In this document: positions 42,160 through 51,742 of the stretch, piece after piece
How positions within the stretch are numbered: position 1 is the stretch's first letter
Layout: each line of letters begins with the position of its first letter
Source: VXYL01 sp965116935
GTDB taxonomy: Bacteria; Pseudomonadota; Gammaproteobacteria; Pseudomonadales; Azotimanducaceae
Direction: 5' to 3'
NCBI GenBank assembly: GCA_965116935.1
Contig: OZ220737.1
Coordinates: 1,550,001-1,614,000, forward strand
Length of the DNA: 64,000 nt
Notes under the pieces: model-generated
Database searches by the model: none
What the model saw: only the letters and a program-made list of their open reading frames with translations
What the model was told of the DNA's origin: nothing
Position numbers and translations under genes: made by a program

Positions 42160-42337
42160 CGTTTGGAGGGAGGGTGTCTCGCCCTCCCACGCGCCGTAAG
42201 GCGCGCCCGTTCTACTTTTGCAAAGTGCCACCAAGACAGCGCTCTATGAGCGGTTCGGCAGTCGCTACGCAACTGCAGGCCTATGGGTTCGCCGGCGCTC
42301 GCCTTCGGTCGGGGAGGGCGAGACGCCCTCCCTCCAG
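42160..42337 (+). repeat. GGAGGGCGAGACGCCCTCC palindromes between rpoH and trmB
   Basis: Copies at about 42163-42205 (GGAGGGAGGGTGTCTCGCCC plus ACGCGCCGTAAGGCGCG) and 42311-42337 (GGGGAGGGCGAGACGCCC). The second ends just before the rpoH stop, where it could also act as a transcription terminator. Confidence 0.7.
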
Positions 42338-42339
42338 AA

Positions 42340-43206
<867 letters not shown>

Positions 43207-43279
43207 CTGCTACCTCCGGTAACACTTCATGGCCGAGTTTAGCACTCGACCCCGTTGAGTGCCAGCAGCGCCCGTGCGC

Positions 43280-43335
43280 CCGCGCGCCCTTTGGGCGCGT
43301 TGGGAGTTTTCGCTTGCGCGAAAACTCCTACGAGG
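43280..43335 (+). repeat. Paired palindromes between ftsX and rpoH
   Basis: CGCGCCCTTTGGGCGCG and GGAGTTTTCGC / GCGAAAACTCC (perfect 11-bp arms), in the short gap upstream of rpoH. The second could be a variant of the CAGTTCGC family, or a terminator of the ftsYEX operon. Confidence 0.6.
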
Positions 43336-43369
43336 CCCCTAGCCTCGGGGGCCGTTCCCGGCTGGTCCC

Positions 43370-44449
43370 TCAAGCAAGGATGTCGAGGTTCCGCAGCCGT
43401 TGTCGACAAGCGACAACCGAACCGATCACCCCAAGCAACGCGCCTGCGCCCAAGAGCACCAGCACGAATGTGGGGCCGAAGCCGCGCAATTCAAGGTCTC
43501 CGCCGTAGGTGGCAAGCAATCGCGCGAGCGGTCGCTCTACCGTGAATAGCGTCAGCGACACGATCACCGCCGCGAATACCGCCCCGCCAAGACCGTAGAG
43601 GCAGCCGAGATAGAGGAAGGCGCGACGCAAGAAGGGATCGGTGCCCCCCACCAGCTTCAGCACCCGCAACTCGTCGAGCCTCGATTCCAGCGCCACCCGA
43701 ACCGAAGAGGAGGTCACCAGCACAGCGCCAACCCCGAGCACCAAGGCCACCACCCAGCCGAGGCGTTGCACCAGCGCAGAAAGCGAGGCCACCCGTTCGA
43801 GCCAGGTGCTTTCGACTATCACATCCTGCACTGCTTCTTCCTGCCGGAGTCCAGCGCTCAGGGCCGCTGCGGCCTGTGCGGCGAGCGGCGCGCTGAAGGA
43901 GACGCGCAAGGTGGCCGGCAGCGGATTGCCGTCGAGCAGCTCCACCGCGTGGGCAAGGTCGCCATAGTCGCGAAACTCGGCGAGCGCTTCGTCTGCCGTG
44001 ATAAGGCGCACGTCTTCCACCCCTGCCTGTGTACGCAGCCTCTCCGCGAGGCCTTGCGTCACGCTCGCTTCAGCGCCCGGCTCGAAGTACACCGAGATGC
44101 CGGCCGAGCCGCGCCATCCCTCCGCCACGCCCGCGAGGTTGGCCTGCAACACATAGAGACCCGCAGGAAGCCCCAAGGCGATGCCCATGAGCAGCCAGAC
44201 AAGCAGGGTCGTGCCAACTGCGCTGGCGACAAAGGCGAGGCTCTCCCGCGCCTCGCGGAAGTGGTTGCGAAAGAAGGTGCCGGGTGGTCGCCGCGCGGGT
44301 TCCCAGGGAAACGCAGACTGCTCGGGCGTGGGCGCTGGCCGGGTGCCTGTCGCGACCTCGTCTTGCCGAGCGGCACCTGCCCCGGCCGGTTCGTTGCCGG
44401 CAGCCTCTTCGAGCGTCGGCGGATGGGTCTGGGTGCGCGAGTCGTTCAC
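43370..44449 (-). CDS. ftsX: Cell division protein FtsX
   Basis: 359 residues. A Pro/Ala-rich cytosolic N-terminus (about 75 residues) is followed by four membrane spans with a large periplasmic loop between TM1 and TM2 (ISVYFEPGAEASV...). EESRLDEL-like (ALESRLDELRVLKLVGGTDPFLRRAF) is the FtsX signature. Forms the FtsEX complex that activates peptidoglycan hydrolases at the septum. Start overlaps ftsE by 4 bp. Confidence 0.95.
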   Translation of the reverse strand: MNDSRTQTHPPTLEEAAGNEPAGAGAARQDEVATGTRPAPTPEQSAFPWEPARRPPGTFFRNHFREARESLAFVASAVGTTLLVWLLMGIALGLPAGLYVLQANLAGVAEGWRGSAGISVYFEPGAEASVTQGLAERLRTQAGVEDVRLITADEALAEFRDYGDLAHAVELLDGNPLPATLRVSFSAPLAAQAAAALSAGLRQEEAVQDVIVESTWLERVASLSALVQRLGWVVALVLGVGAVLVTSSSVRVALESRLDELRVLKLVGGTDPFLRRAFLYLGCLYGLGGAVFAAVIVSLTLFTVERPLARLLATYGGDLELRGFGPTFVLVLLGAGALLGVIGSVVACRQRLRNLDILA

Positions 44450-45144
44450 GGCCCGGATCCTTCGTCCGCCGCACGGCCGTCGCGGACCAACGCGCCGTGG
44501 TCGAGCTCCACGACACGGCCGCCGAAGGCGTCGATCAGCGCGCCGTCGTGCGTGGCGACCAGCACGGTGGTACCGACCTGATGAAACTGTCGGAAAAGGC
44601 CCATGATGCTCCGCGACAGCTCCGGATCGAGATTGCCGGTCGGCTCGTCGGCAAGCAAAACCCTAGGACGATTCACCACTGCGCGGGCGATTCCCACTCG
44701 CTGCTGTTCGCCCACCGAGAGGTAGCGCGGCGGCAGGTTCACCTTGTCTAGAAGCTCGACGCTCGACAGAGCGGCGCGCACCCGTCGGGCAACATCGCGC
44801 TCGGGCATTCCCACCACGCGCAGAGGCAGCGCCACGTTCTCGAACACGCTGCGGCGGGCGAGCAGGCGATGGTCCTGGAACACGGCGCCCAAGTGCTGTC
44901 GATACAGCGGCAACCGGCGTCGCGGCAGCCGGACGACGTCGACGCCGCCGACGAGAATGCGGCCCCGCGTTGGGGCATCGATGGCGAGCAGCAGCTTGAG
45001 GAAGGTGCTTTTGCCGGCGCCGGAATGTCCGGTGATGAACGCCATCGAGCCTTCGGCGAAGGACACGGACACATCGTGCAGCCCTTCCGCGCCGTTGTCG
45101 AAGCGCCTTGAGACGTGCTCGAACTCGATGCTTCCCAACGACAT
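44446..45144 (-). CDS. ftsE: Cell division ATP-binding protein FtsE
   Basis: 232 residues. Walker A GHSGAGKST, signature LSVGEQQR, Walker B VLLADEPTGNLD, and the switch ATHDGAL. It lies between ftsY (14-bp gap) and ftsX (4-bp overlap). ATPase partner of FtsX. Confidence 0.96.
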   Translation of the reverse strand: MSLGSIEFEHVSRRFDNGAEGLHDVSVSFAEGSMAFITGHSGAGKSTFLKLLLAIDAPTRGRILVGGVDVVRLPRRRLPLYRQHLGAVFQDHRLLARRSVFENVALPLRVVGMPERDVARRVRAALSSVELLDKVNLPPRYLSVGEQQRVGIARAVVNRPRVLLADEPTGNLDPELSRSIMGLFRQFHQVGTTVLVATHDGALIDAFGGRVVELDHGALVRDGRAADEGSGP

Positions 45145-45158
45145 TCTCCAGCGCGGCG

Positions 45159-46256
45159 CTAGCGGCCTTGGCTGTTTGCTTCGGGGTGCCCCGACGCCTC
45201 GGCCGTTCCTTCCGCGGCCAGCAGCGCGTCGACGAACGGTTCCGGCTCGAACGGCTGCAAGTCGTCGGCGCCCTCGCCGATGCCGATGAACTTCACGGGC
45301 AGGGCATGCTTGGCGGCGATGGCGAACAGCACCCCGGCCTTGGCGGTGCCGTCGAGCTTCGTCACGGCGAGGCCGGTGAGCCCGACGGCGCGATCGAATT
45401 CCGCCACTTGCGAGAGGGCGTTCTGGCCGACGCCGGCATCGAGCACGAGCAGCACTTCATGGGGCGCGCCGTCGCCAAGGCGCGCCGTCACGCGCTTGAT
45501 CTTGGCGAGTTCCTCCATCAAGGCGGCCTTGGCCTGCAAGCGCCCGGCGGTGTCCGCGAGCACCACGTCGATCCCTCGTGCCTTGGCCGCGGTGACGGCG
45601 TCGAAGATCACGGAGGCGGCATCGGCGCCCTGTCCCTGGGCGATCACGGGAATGTCCTCGCGCTCGCCCCACGCGCCGAGCTGTTCCACCGCGGCGGCGC
45701 GGAAGGTGTCGCCAGCGGCCAGCAACACCGAGTGGCCTTCGCCCTTCAAGCGCTTCGCCAGCTTGCCGATGGAGGTGGTCTTGCCGGCGCCGTTCACGCC
45801 GACGACCAGCACTACGTGGGGGCGCTCGTCACCGATGTGCAGCGGCGCGGCGACGGGAAGCAGGATGTCCAGCAACTCGGCGCGCAAGGCGCCGTGCAGC
45901 GCCCGCGTATCCGCCAGTTCCCGGCGCGACACTCGACGCCCCAGGTTCTCCATGATCCGCGATGTCGCTAGGGCGCCCACGTCGGCGACGAGGAGACTGG
46001 TTTCGAGTTCTTCGAGCACCTCCTCATCGATGACGCGCTCGCCGAGAACGAGGTCACCGATGCCATCGGCGAGCTGGCGGCGGGTGCGGGCGAGCGAACC
46101 GGACAGGCGCGACCAGAGGGAAGCTCGGGGCTTTGCGACCTCCTCTTCGTCAACGCGCGAGCGCTCCGGCAACCTTGGGGTCTGTGCCCCGCGTTCCGCA
46201 TCCGCCTCGGCTGGCGTGCCCTCGGTCCGTGCCTTTCTGAATCTCGCGAGTACCAT
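45159..46256 (-). CDS. ftsY: Signal recognition particle receptor FtsY
   Basis: 365 residues from MVLARFRKARTEG; the open frame upstream to 46361 is not needed. A charged N-terminal segment is followed by the NG domain: GVNGAGKTTSIGKLA (G1), DTFRAAAVEQL, DTAGR, and TKLDGTAK (G4). Membrane-targeting GTPase for co-translational insertion. Divergent from rsmD, as in E. coli. Confidence 0.95.
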   Translation of the reverse strand: MVLARFRKARTEGTPAEADAERGAQTPRLPERSRVDEEEVAKPRASLWSRLSGSLARTRRQLADGIGDLVLGERVIDEEVLEELETSLLVADVGALATSRIMENLGRRVSRRELADTRALHGALRAELLDILLPVAAPLHIGDERPHVVLVVGVNGAGKTTSIGKLAKRLKGEGHSVLLAAGDTFRAAAVEQLGAWGEREDIPVIAQGQGADAASVIFDAVTAAKARGIDVVLADTAGRLQAKAALMEELAKIKRVTARLGDGAPHEVLLVLDAGVGQNALSQVAEFDRAVGLTGLAVTKLDGTAKAGVLFAIAAKHALPVKFIGIGEGADDLQPFEPEPFVDALLAAEGTAEASGHPEANSQGR

Positions 46257-46363
46257 GAGTTCCTTGTTGGACGCTTTTTTCAAGAGTGCTGGATGATGGT
46301 CGAGCGCGTGCTCGGGACCAGTGACGGCGCTGGCCGACCCGGCGCCCCTTGGATTGGCCACTG

Positions 46364-46954
46364 ATGGCGAACGCCAACCGCATCCGCATTATCGGCGGTA
46401 AATGGCGAGGGCGGAAGCTTGCCGTTGCGCCCACCCCCGGATTGCGCCCGACGCCAGACCGCGCCCGCGAGACCCTGTTCAACTGGCTCGCGCCGCACAT
46501 TGCGGGAGCGCGGGTGCTGGACCTCTTCGCCGGCACCGGTGCGCTCGGATTCGAGGCCCTCTCGCGCGGCGCCGCCCATGCAACCCTCGTGGAGCGAGAC
46601 GGAGCGGCGGTACGAATGCTGCGCCGGCACCAGCAGATGCTGGACGCCAACGTCGTCATCGCCCATGCGGAGGCCCAAGCGTTCCTGCGCCAGCACCGAG
46701 CCAAGGCGGAACGGGGCGCGCAAGACCTCCCGCGCTGGGACCTGATCTTCCTCGACCCACCTTTCGACTCGCCCCTGCTAGCCTCGGCCCTCAAGGACAT
46801 CCATCCCTGCCTCACTCCTGGTGGGTTCATCTACGTCGAGACGGACGCGGAGTTCTCCCATCCCGACTTCGCAACGCATAGGGCCTCCCGCGCCGGCAAC
46901 GTCCACTACGGCTTGCTCACGCACTGCGGCGCAAGCGCTAACTCAAGGCAATGA
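46364..46954 (+). CDS. rsmD: 16S rRNA (guanine(966)-N(2))-methyltransferase
   Basis: 196 residues. The RIIGGKWRGRKL opening, GLRPTPDRARETLFNWL, SAM motif VLDLFAGTGALGFEALSRG, and the catalytic LDPPF are all typical of RsmD. ATG at 46364; a TTG five codons upstream is possible. Its 3' end overlaps the convergent gluQRS gene by 17 bp. Confidence 0.95.
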   Translation: MANANRIRIIGGKWRGRKLAVAPTPGLRPTPDRARETLFNWLAPHIAGARVLDLFAGTGALGFEALSRGAAHATLVERDGAAVRMLRRHQQMLDANVVIAHAEAQAFLRQHRAKAERGAQDLPRWDLIFLDPPFDSPLLASALKDIHPCLTPGGFIYVETDAEFSHPDFATHRASRAGNVHYGLLTHCGASANSRQ

Positions 46955-47813
46955 AGCCGGTGAAGGCACGGGCGGCCGGCACTCTGTGGATGTTCCAGTT
47001 GGCGATGGCCCAGGCCAGCAGTTCGGGAATGTCGCCGGGAGGAGGGTCGAAGCCGAGCAGGTTCAGGGCGTTTGTGAGGTTGTGGCGGGCGAATCGATTG
47101 TCGAGGGCGGTGGCACCGGTGTGCTTCGATAGTTTGATGCCGCCCGTCTCGACGATCACGGGCAGGTGGGCGTAGGAGGGGCGGCGCATTGCCAATGCGT
47201 CGGCGATGTAGAGCTGCCGTGGCGTGTTCGGCAACAGATCGGCGCCGCGCAGGACATGGGTGACGCCCATCGCGTCATCGTCCACGACCACGGCGAGGGG
47301 ATAGGCCGCCATGTCGTCCCGTCGCCAGACGACGAAATCGCCCGACTCGTCCGCGAGTCGCTGCCCGTGGTGGCCTTGGACTCGGTCTTCGAACTCGATT
47401 CGTCCGTCGTCCACGCGGATGCGGATGCTGGTGGTTGCGCTCTTCGCCAAGCCCAGGTGGCGACAGGTTCCAGGGTAGATCCGGGCGCCGCCGAGGACGC
47501 GTCGCGAGCAACGGCAGGCAAAGCACCGCGGCCGCAATCGCCTGAGCGCGGCTCGGTAACGCTCCTCGTGGTCGCTTTGGCGGACGATCGCGCCGTCCCA
47601 GTGCAGTTGGTGTGCGTCAAGGGCTCGAACGATCGCCTCCTCCGCAGCCGGGTCGACCCGAGGCGCATCGACGTCGTCGATGCGAAGCCGCCACCGCCCT
47701 TGAGCCCCCCGCGCATCAAGCCAGGATGCAAGCGCCGTCACGAGCGAACCAAAGTGCAGCGGCCCCGAAGGCGTGGGCGCAAAGCGTCCGATGTAGCGTG
47801 GTGCAGTGGTCAT
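46938..47813 (-). CDS. gluQRS: Glutamyl-Q tRNA(Asp) synthetase
   Basis: 291 residues from MTTAPRYIGRFAPTPSGPLHFGS. It is a truncated GluRS without an anticodon-binding domain that attaches Glu to queuosine in tRNA-Asp. HIGH-like PSGPLHFGS, the zinc site CFACRCSRR followed by YPGTC, and KMSKS-like KLSKHTGA are visible. Located next to dksA, as in E. coli. Confidence 0.95.
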   Translation of the reverse strand: MTTAPRYIGRFAPTPSGPLHFGSLVTALASWLDARGAQGRWRLRIDDVDAPRVDPAAEEAIVRALDAHQLHWDGAIVRQSDHEERYRAALRRLRPRCFACRCSRRVLGGARIYPGTCRHLGLAKSATTSIRIRVDDGRIEFEDRVQGHHGQRLADESGDFVVWRRDDMAAYPLAVVVDDDAMGVTHVLRGADLLPNTPRQLYIADALAMRRPSYAHLPVIVETGGIKLSKHTGATALDNRFARHNLTNALNLLGFDPPPGDIPELLAWAIANWNIHRVPAARAFTGFIALS

Positions 47814-47832
47814 CGCGGACTGACGGGCTTGG

Positions 47833-48022
47833 AGGAGGGCATTCTGCCTTCCCTGTAGGGGACGAGCTTGTCCTGTCCCGTGTTGGATTTCCGACGAACT
47901 TCGGCACGGGACTCGTAGGGGCGACCCTTGTAGTTGCCCGTGTTGGTGTGATCTCGGGTGTTGGCGTCGGCCAGCGCGGGCGACCACAAGGGTCGCCCTT
48001 ACGAGGTTTGTCCTCGCCCGTG
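47833..48022 (+). repeat. Repeat cluster between gluQRS and dksA
   Basis: One GAGGGCATTCTGCCTTCCC palindrome (47833-47853) and several TAGGGGACGAGCTTGTCC / TAGGGGCGACCCTTG / CCACAAGGGTCGCCC units (about 47857-47885, 47918-47945, 47978-48020). No gene in the 213-bp gap. Confidence 0.7.
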
Positions 48023-48026
48023 CCTC

Positions 48027-49334
48027 CTAACCCCGCAACTGCCGCTCGCGCAGTTCGTCGAGCGACTTGCAATCCACGCATTGGGTGGCGGTCGGCCTCG
48101 CTTCGAGACGGCGCAGACCGATTTCCACACCGCAAGTGTCGCAGTAGCCGTAATCGTCCTGATCGATTCGGTCGATGGTTTCGTTGATCTTCTTGATGAG
48201 ACGACGCTCGCGGTCGCGGGTGCGCAGTTCAATGCCGAACTCCTCCTCCTGCACCGCACGGTCCAGCGGGTCCGGGAAGTTGGATGCCTCATCCTGCAGG
48301 TGGTTGACCGTTCGGTCCACTTCCTCCATGAGGTTGGTGCGCCAGTCCTGCAGGATCTTCAGGAAGTGGGCGAGCTGCTCGGCGTTCATGTAAGCCTCGC
48401 CGGGGCCAGGCTCGTAAGGCGTGAAGTCGCGGAACGCGGAGCTGTCGGCCTTTGCGGTGGGCATCGGCACGCCGCCGCGCAGATCGCGGGGCGCGGGCAC
48501 CATGGGCAGCTTGCTGATCCGACGCTTGCGCGGACGCCTTGCTGGCCTCCGCGTCGCGGTCTTGGCCTTGGCGGAGGCCCTTGCGGACTTGCGCGACTTC
48601 GCCTTGGGGGCGGTCTTGGCCGGCGCCTTCTTCGCAGCAGTCTTCTTGGCAGCCGCCTTGGATGATGCCGGCGCTTTCGCTTTCGCCGGCGCAGCCTTCG
48701 TGCGAGCCGTGGCGCTTACGACTTTCTTCGGCGCAGCCTTGGCGGCCGCCTTCTTGGGGGCCGTACTCTTGGCGGCGGCCTTTGCCTTCGTTGCCGTCTT
48801 CTTGGCGGCCGGCAGCCTCTTCGCGGCAGCCTTGGTCTTGGCCGACGTGGCCTTCTTTGCCGCAGCCTTCTTTGCGGGCGCCGTCTTCTTTGGGGGCGCC
48901 GATTTTGCGGAGGCGGACTTGCGCGCCGCAGTCGTCTTCCTGGCGGCGGTCTTCTTGGTTGCCGCAGCCTTCTTTGCGGGCGCTTTCTTGGCGCTGGTCT
49001 TGCGTTTCGCCGCAGACTTGGCAGCCGCGGACTTGGTTGCCGTGCCCGTGCGCCCACGGCCGCCGGCGGATTTCGCGAGAGCCTTGGTGGCCGCCTTGGT
49101 CTTGCTGCGCGCCTTGACCGTCTTGGTCTTGGCCGCAGCGGCTACCGTCTTGCGCGCCGCCTTTCTGGGGGAGGCGGAAGACGCGCTGGAGCGGGTGCGT
49201 GCCTTGACGGCACGGGTCGTTGCTGTCTCGGCCTTCTTCACGCGCTTGCTCACGGCGGCCTTCGCAGTCTTGGCAGGCGTACGGCTGCGGGCTGCGGTTG
49301 CCCTGCGAGCGGTCTTGGGTCTCTTTGCGGCCAT
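48027..49334 (-). CDS. dksA: DksA-family RNA polymerase-binding factor with histone H1-like N-terminal extension
   Basis: 435 residues from MAAKRPKTARRATAARS. The C-terminal 130 residues are a full DksA: the coiled-coil region (YMNAEQLAHFLKILQDWRTN), DxxDxA-type DPLDRAVQEE and the zinc finger CDTCG..........CVDCK. Before it lie about 290 residues made almost only of Ala, Lys, Ser, Thr and Arg (repeats of AAKK, PAKK and KTAAKK), resembling the bacterial histone H1-like proteins. Long Lys/Ala-rich DksA N-termini are known from some Xanthomonadales. The tail should bind DNA. Upstream of gluQRS, as normal. Confidence 0.93.
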   Translation of the reverse strand: MAAKRPKTARRATAARSRTPAKTAKAAVSKRVKKAETATTRAVKARTRSSASSASPRKAARKTVAAAAKTKTVKARSKTKAATKALAKSAGGRGRTGTATKSAAAKSAAKRKTSAKKAPAKKAAATKKTAARKTTAARKSASAKSAPPKKTAPAKKAAAKKATSAKTKAAAKRLPAAKKTATKAKAAAKSTAPKKAAAKAAPKKVVSATARTKAAPAKAKAPASSKAAAKKTAAKKAPAKTAPKAKSRKSARASAKAKTATRRPARRPRKRRISKLPMVPAPRDLRGGVPMPTAKADSSAFRDFTPYEPGPGEAYMNAEQLAHFLKILQDWRTNLMEEVDRTVNHLQDEASNFPDPLDRAVQEEEFGIELRTRDRERRLIKKINETIDRIDQDDYGYCDTCGVEIGLRRLEARPTATQCVDCKSLDELRERQLRG

Positions 49335-49518
49335 GTCGATTGCGTCCCTTCCGCTCCAACCGTGTCGCCCCTTGGCGTTCGGGTTTGCGAAAAAAGGCGC
49401 GTAAACTACCAAAACCCGTGTTGCACGCCAACTCTTTATCCCGAGCAATGTCCATGCCGAACACAGCCGCTATGCCCCTCCTGCCTCCGAGCCGCCGGCA
49501 TTCCGACGGGACAATAGG

Positions 49519-50226
49519 TTGCGATTCCACCCGCCCCTTGCGGCCGGCATTCTGATCCGCCGCTACAAGCGCTTTCTGGCCGACATCACCGACCGGGACG
49601 GCGCCTTGCGTACGATCCACTGCGCCAATACGGGGGCGATGACTGGATGTGCCGAACCCGGCAGCCGCATCTGGTACACCACCTCCGCCGACCGCCGGCG
49701 CAAATACCCCAACACGCTCGAATACGTCGAGGACGGGGAAGGAGACCTGATTTGCGTCAACACGCTGCGCGCCAATGCTCTGGTGGCGGAAGCCCTGCAA
49801 GAGGGTCGGCTCGAAGGCTTCGGCAAGGCCGCCAGCGTGCGCCGCGAGGTGGCCGTGCCTGGCGACGAGGCTGGACGGTTCGACTTTCTGGTGCAAGACC
49901 AAGCGGAGCAGACCTTCATCGAGGTCAAGTCGGTGACCTTGAAGCTCGCGCCCGGCATCGGCGCGTTCCCGGACGCCGTGAGCGAGCGCGCCAGCCGCCA
50001 CGCCAATGCCCTCGCGAGGCTAGCCCGCCAAGGCCACCGCACCATGCTCCTCTTTTGCGTACTGCATGCCGGCATCCGTTCCGTCGCCCCGGCCGACCAC
50101 GTCGATCCGGCGTATGGCCGGGCCCTGCGCCGTGCTATCGACGCCGGCGTAACGGTGCACGCCGTCCGCACCCACATGACGATCGAGCACATGCAGATCG
50201 ACGGAACGGTGCCGTTTTTCCGCTAG
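49519..50226 (+). CDS. sfsA: DNA/RNA nuclease SfsA family protein
   Basis: 235 residues. Standard SfsA opening RFHPPLAAGILIRRYKRFLAD from a TTG start; then HCANTGAM, SADRRRKYPNTLEY, and the nuclease-type FIEVKSVTL. The C-terminal H..........DPAYGRALRRAIDAGV is conserved. In E. coli sfsA lies beside dksA; here it is divergent from it. Physiological role is not fully settled in the family. Confidence 0.93.
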   Translation: MRFHPPLAAGILIRRYKRFLADITDRDGALRTIHCANTGAMTGCAEPGSRIWYTTSADRRRKYPNTLEYVEDGEGDLICVNTLRANALVAEALQEGRLEGFGKAASVRREVAVPGDEAGRFDFLVQDQAEQTFIEVKSVTLKLAPGIGAFPDAVSERASRHANALARLARQGHRTMLLFCVLHAGIRSVAPADHVDPAYGRALRRAIDAGVTVHAVRTHMTIEHMQIDGTVPFFR

Positions 50227-50269
50227 GAGTCAGCGCCGCAGAAACGGCCTGTCGGACTTTTGGCTACCG

Positions 50270-50305
50270 GGGTCCGTAGCGCCGACCCTTGTGGTCGCCG
50301 GGAAC
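50270..50305 (+). repeat. CGACCCTTGTGGTCG palindrome
   Basis: GCGCCGACCCTTGTGGTCGC, single copy of the TAGGGGCGACCC family, between sfsA and the P450 gene. Confidence 0.55.
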
Positions 50306-50350
50306 AAGCTAGGCAAATGTGGTCGAAGTCCCAGCGATGCAAGAGAGTGC

Positions 50351-51662
50351 ATGACTACCGAACGATGGAAGCTGGCGGCCGCCCGTGGCATCGGGCTATG
50401 GGAAACCGTCAGCCGAGGCGCCACCTACAACCCCTTGTCGCCGAGCGTCATCCAGTATCCCTACAAGGCCTACAAAGAGCTGCGACGCCGGAGCCCCGTG
50501 CATCGCAGCGCCATCCTCGGAAGCTGGGTGCTGACCCGCTACGACGACGTTGTTGCGACGGTCAAGGACCACGAGCGTTTCTCGAATGACCCTAGCTGGC
50601 GTGGACCCAATACGAGCGTGCTCCGCCCGGCCCCGGACGACTACAGCATCCTGCTCATGGATCCCCCTGACCACTCGCGGCTCAGAAAGATCGCCGCCAA
50701 GGTCTTCGCGAGGGCGCGCCTCGCTGCATTGAGCGAGACCATCACGCGCACCACGGCCGACCTTATCGACCGGGCGGCGCGACGCAGCACGATCGACTGG
50801 ATGTCCGAAGTGGCGGGACCGCTGTCGATGCACGTGATGCTGAAGATGATGGGGATTCAGGAGCGTGATCGACACCGTTGGGCGACGTGGGTCCGAGAGC
50901 GTGCGGCCCTGCTCGAAATGATCGCAACGCGGAGCGAGCGCGAAACGGCTCATCGCGCAGGGGCCGAGATACAGCGCTACTTCACGGCGCTGCTGCAAAA
51001 CCGGCGGGGGTCGGATGGGGACGACGCGATCAGCGTGTTCGCGAGGCAAGTGGCGTCAGGTGACGGGATGAGCATGGCCGAGGCCGCCGACATGCTCAGC
51101 GTGCTCATGATTGCTGGCAACGAGACGACGGCCAACCTGATCGGCAAACGGGATGCTCGCCTTGCTGCGTCACCCCGAGCAAATGCAACGCTTGCGCGAG
51201 GAGCCGGCACGAATGCAGGACGCCATCGACGAAATGCTGCGTTTCGATAGTCCCGTGCAAACCGATTTCCGAATCGCGAAGGTCGGCGCGACCCTGCGCG
51301 GGCGCGCCATCAGGCCCGGCGACGGCGTGATCCTTCTCACGGGATCGGCGAACCGGGACGAGGCGGCGTTCGAGGCCCCCGACACCTTCGACATAGCGCG
51401 CAAGGGCCCGAAACACACATCGTTCGGACACGGAATCCACTACTGCGTCGGCGCGGAGCTCGCCCGCATGGAGGCAGGTGCGGTGTTCACCGAGGTGCTG
51501 CACTCGGTCGACACGATCAAGGCGTCCGACAACGAACCGCGCTACCGGCCCTCGACGGTCATCAGGGGACTTGCCGCCCTGCCCCTGCGCCTAGGACGGC
51601 GCACGAAGGCCTGCAGTTCACACATCGAACTGCCAACGCGCCCTTCAGGCGCTAGCGCATGA
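50351..51662 (+). pseudogene. Cytochrome P450 with a +1 frameshift
   Basis: The first frame (50351 to about 51146) carries the N-terminal P450 part with LLMDPPDHSRLRK and the I-helix AGNETTANLIG. After GGC AAA CGGG, homology moves to the next frame (from 51153): MLALLRHPEQMQRL, the K-helix ExxR (EMLR), and heme-binding FGHGIHYCVGAELAR. Removing one A from the AAA run at about 51146 restores GNGMLALLRHP, so this is a single-base insertion. It is either a real frameshift or an indel error in a short homopolymer. The last 15-20 codons run into a CAGTTCGC-type palindrome, so the true C-terminus may also be altered. Confidence 0.85.
51612..51655 (+). repeat. CAGTTC-type palindrome at P450 3' end
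   Basis: GCAGTTCACACATCGAACTGC and CGCCCTTCAGGCGC, overlapping the last codons of the P450 reading frame. Confidence 0.6.
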
Positions 51663-51742
51663 GGAAGGCCACGCGAAGAAGGGCGACGCATGCGTCGCCC
51701 TGTCCGGCAGCCGCGTGCATCGCCGCCAAGTCCGACAGACTG

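Noticed and set aside
48289..50001. A long minus-strand frame in the dksA/sfsA region
   Set aside because: Shadow of the Lys/Ala-rich dksA tail (+1 frame) and of sfsA antisense; no independent signal.
51130..51160. Programmed frameshifting in the P450 gene
   Set aside because: No slippery heptamer or downstream pseudoknot is visible, and P450 genes are not known to use it. A one-base insertion explains the data.
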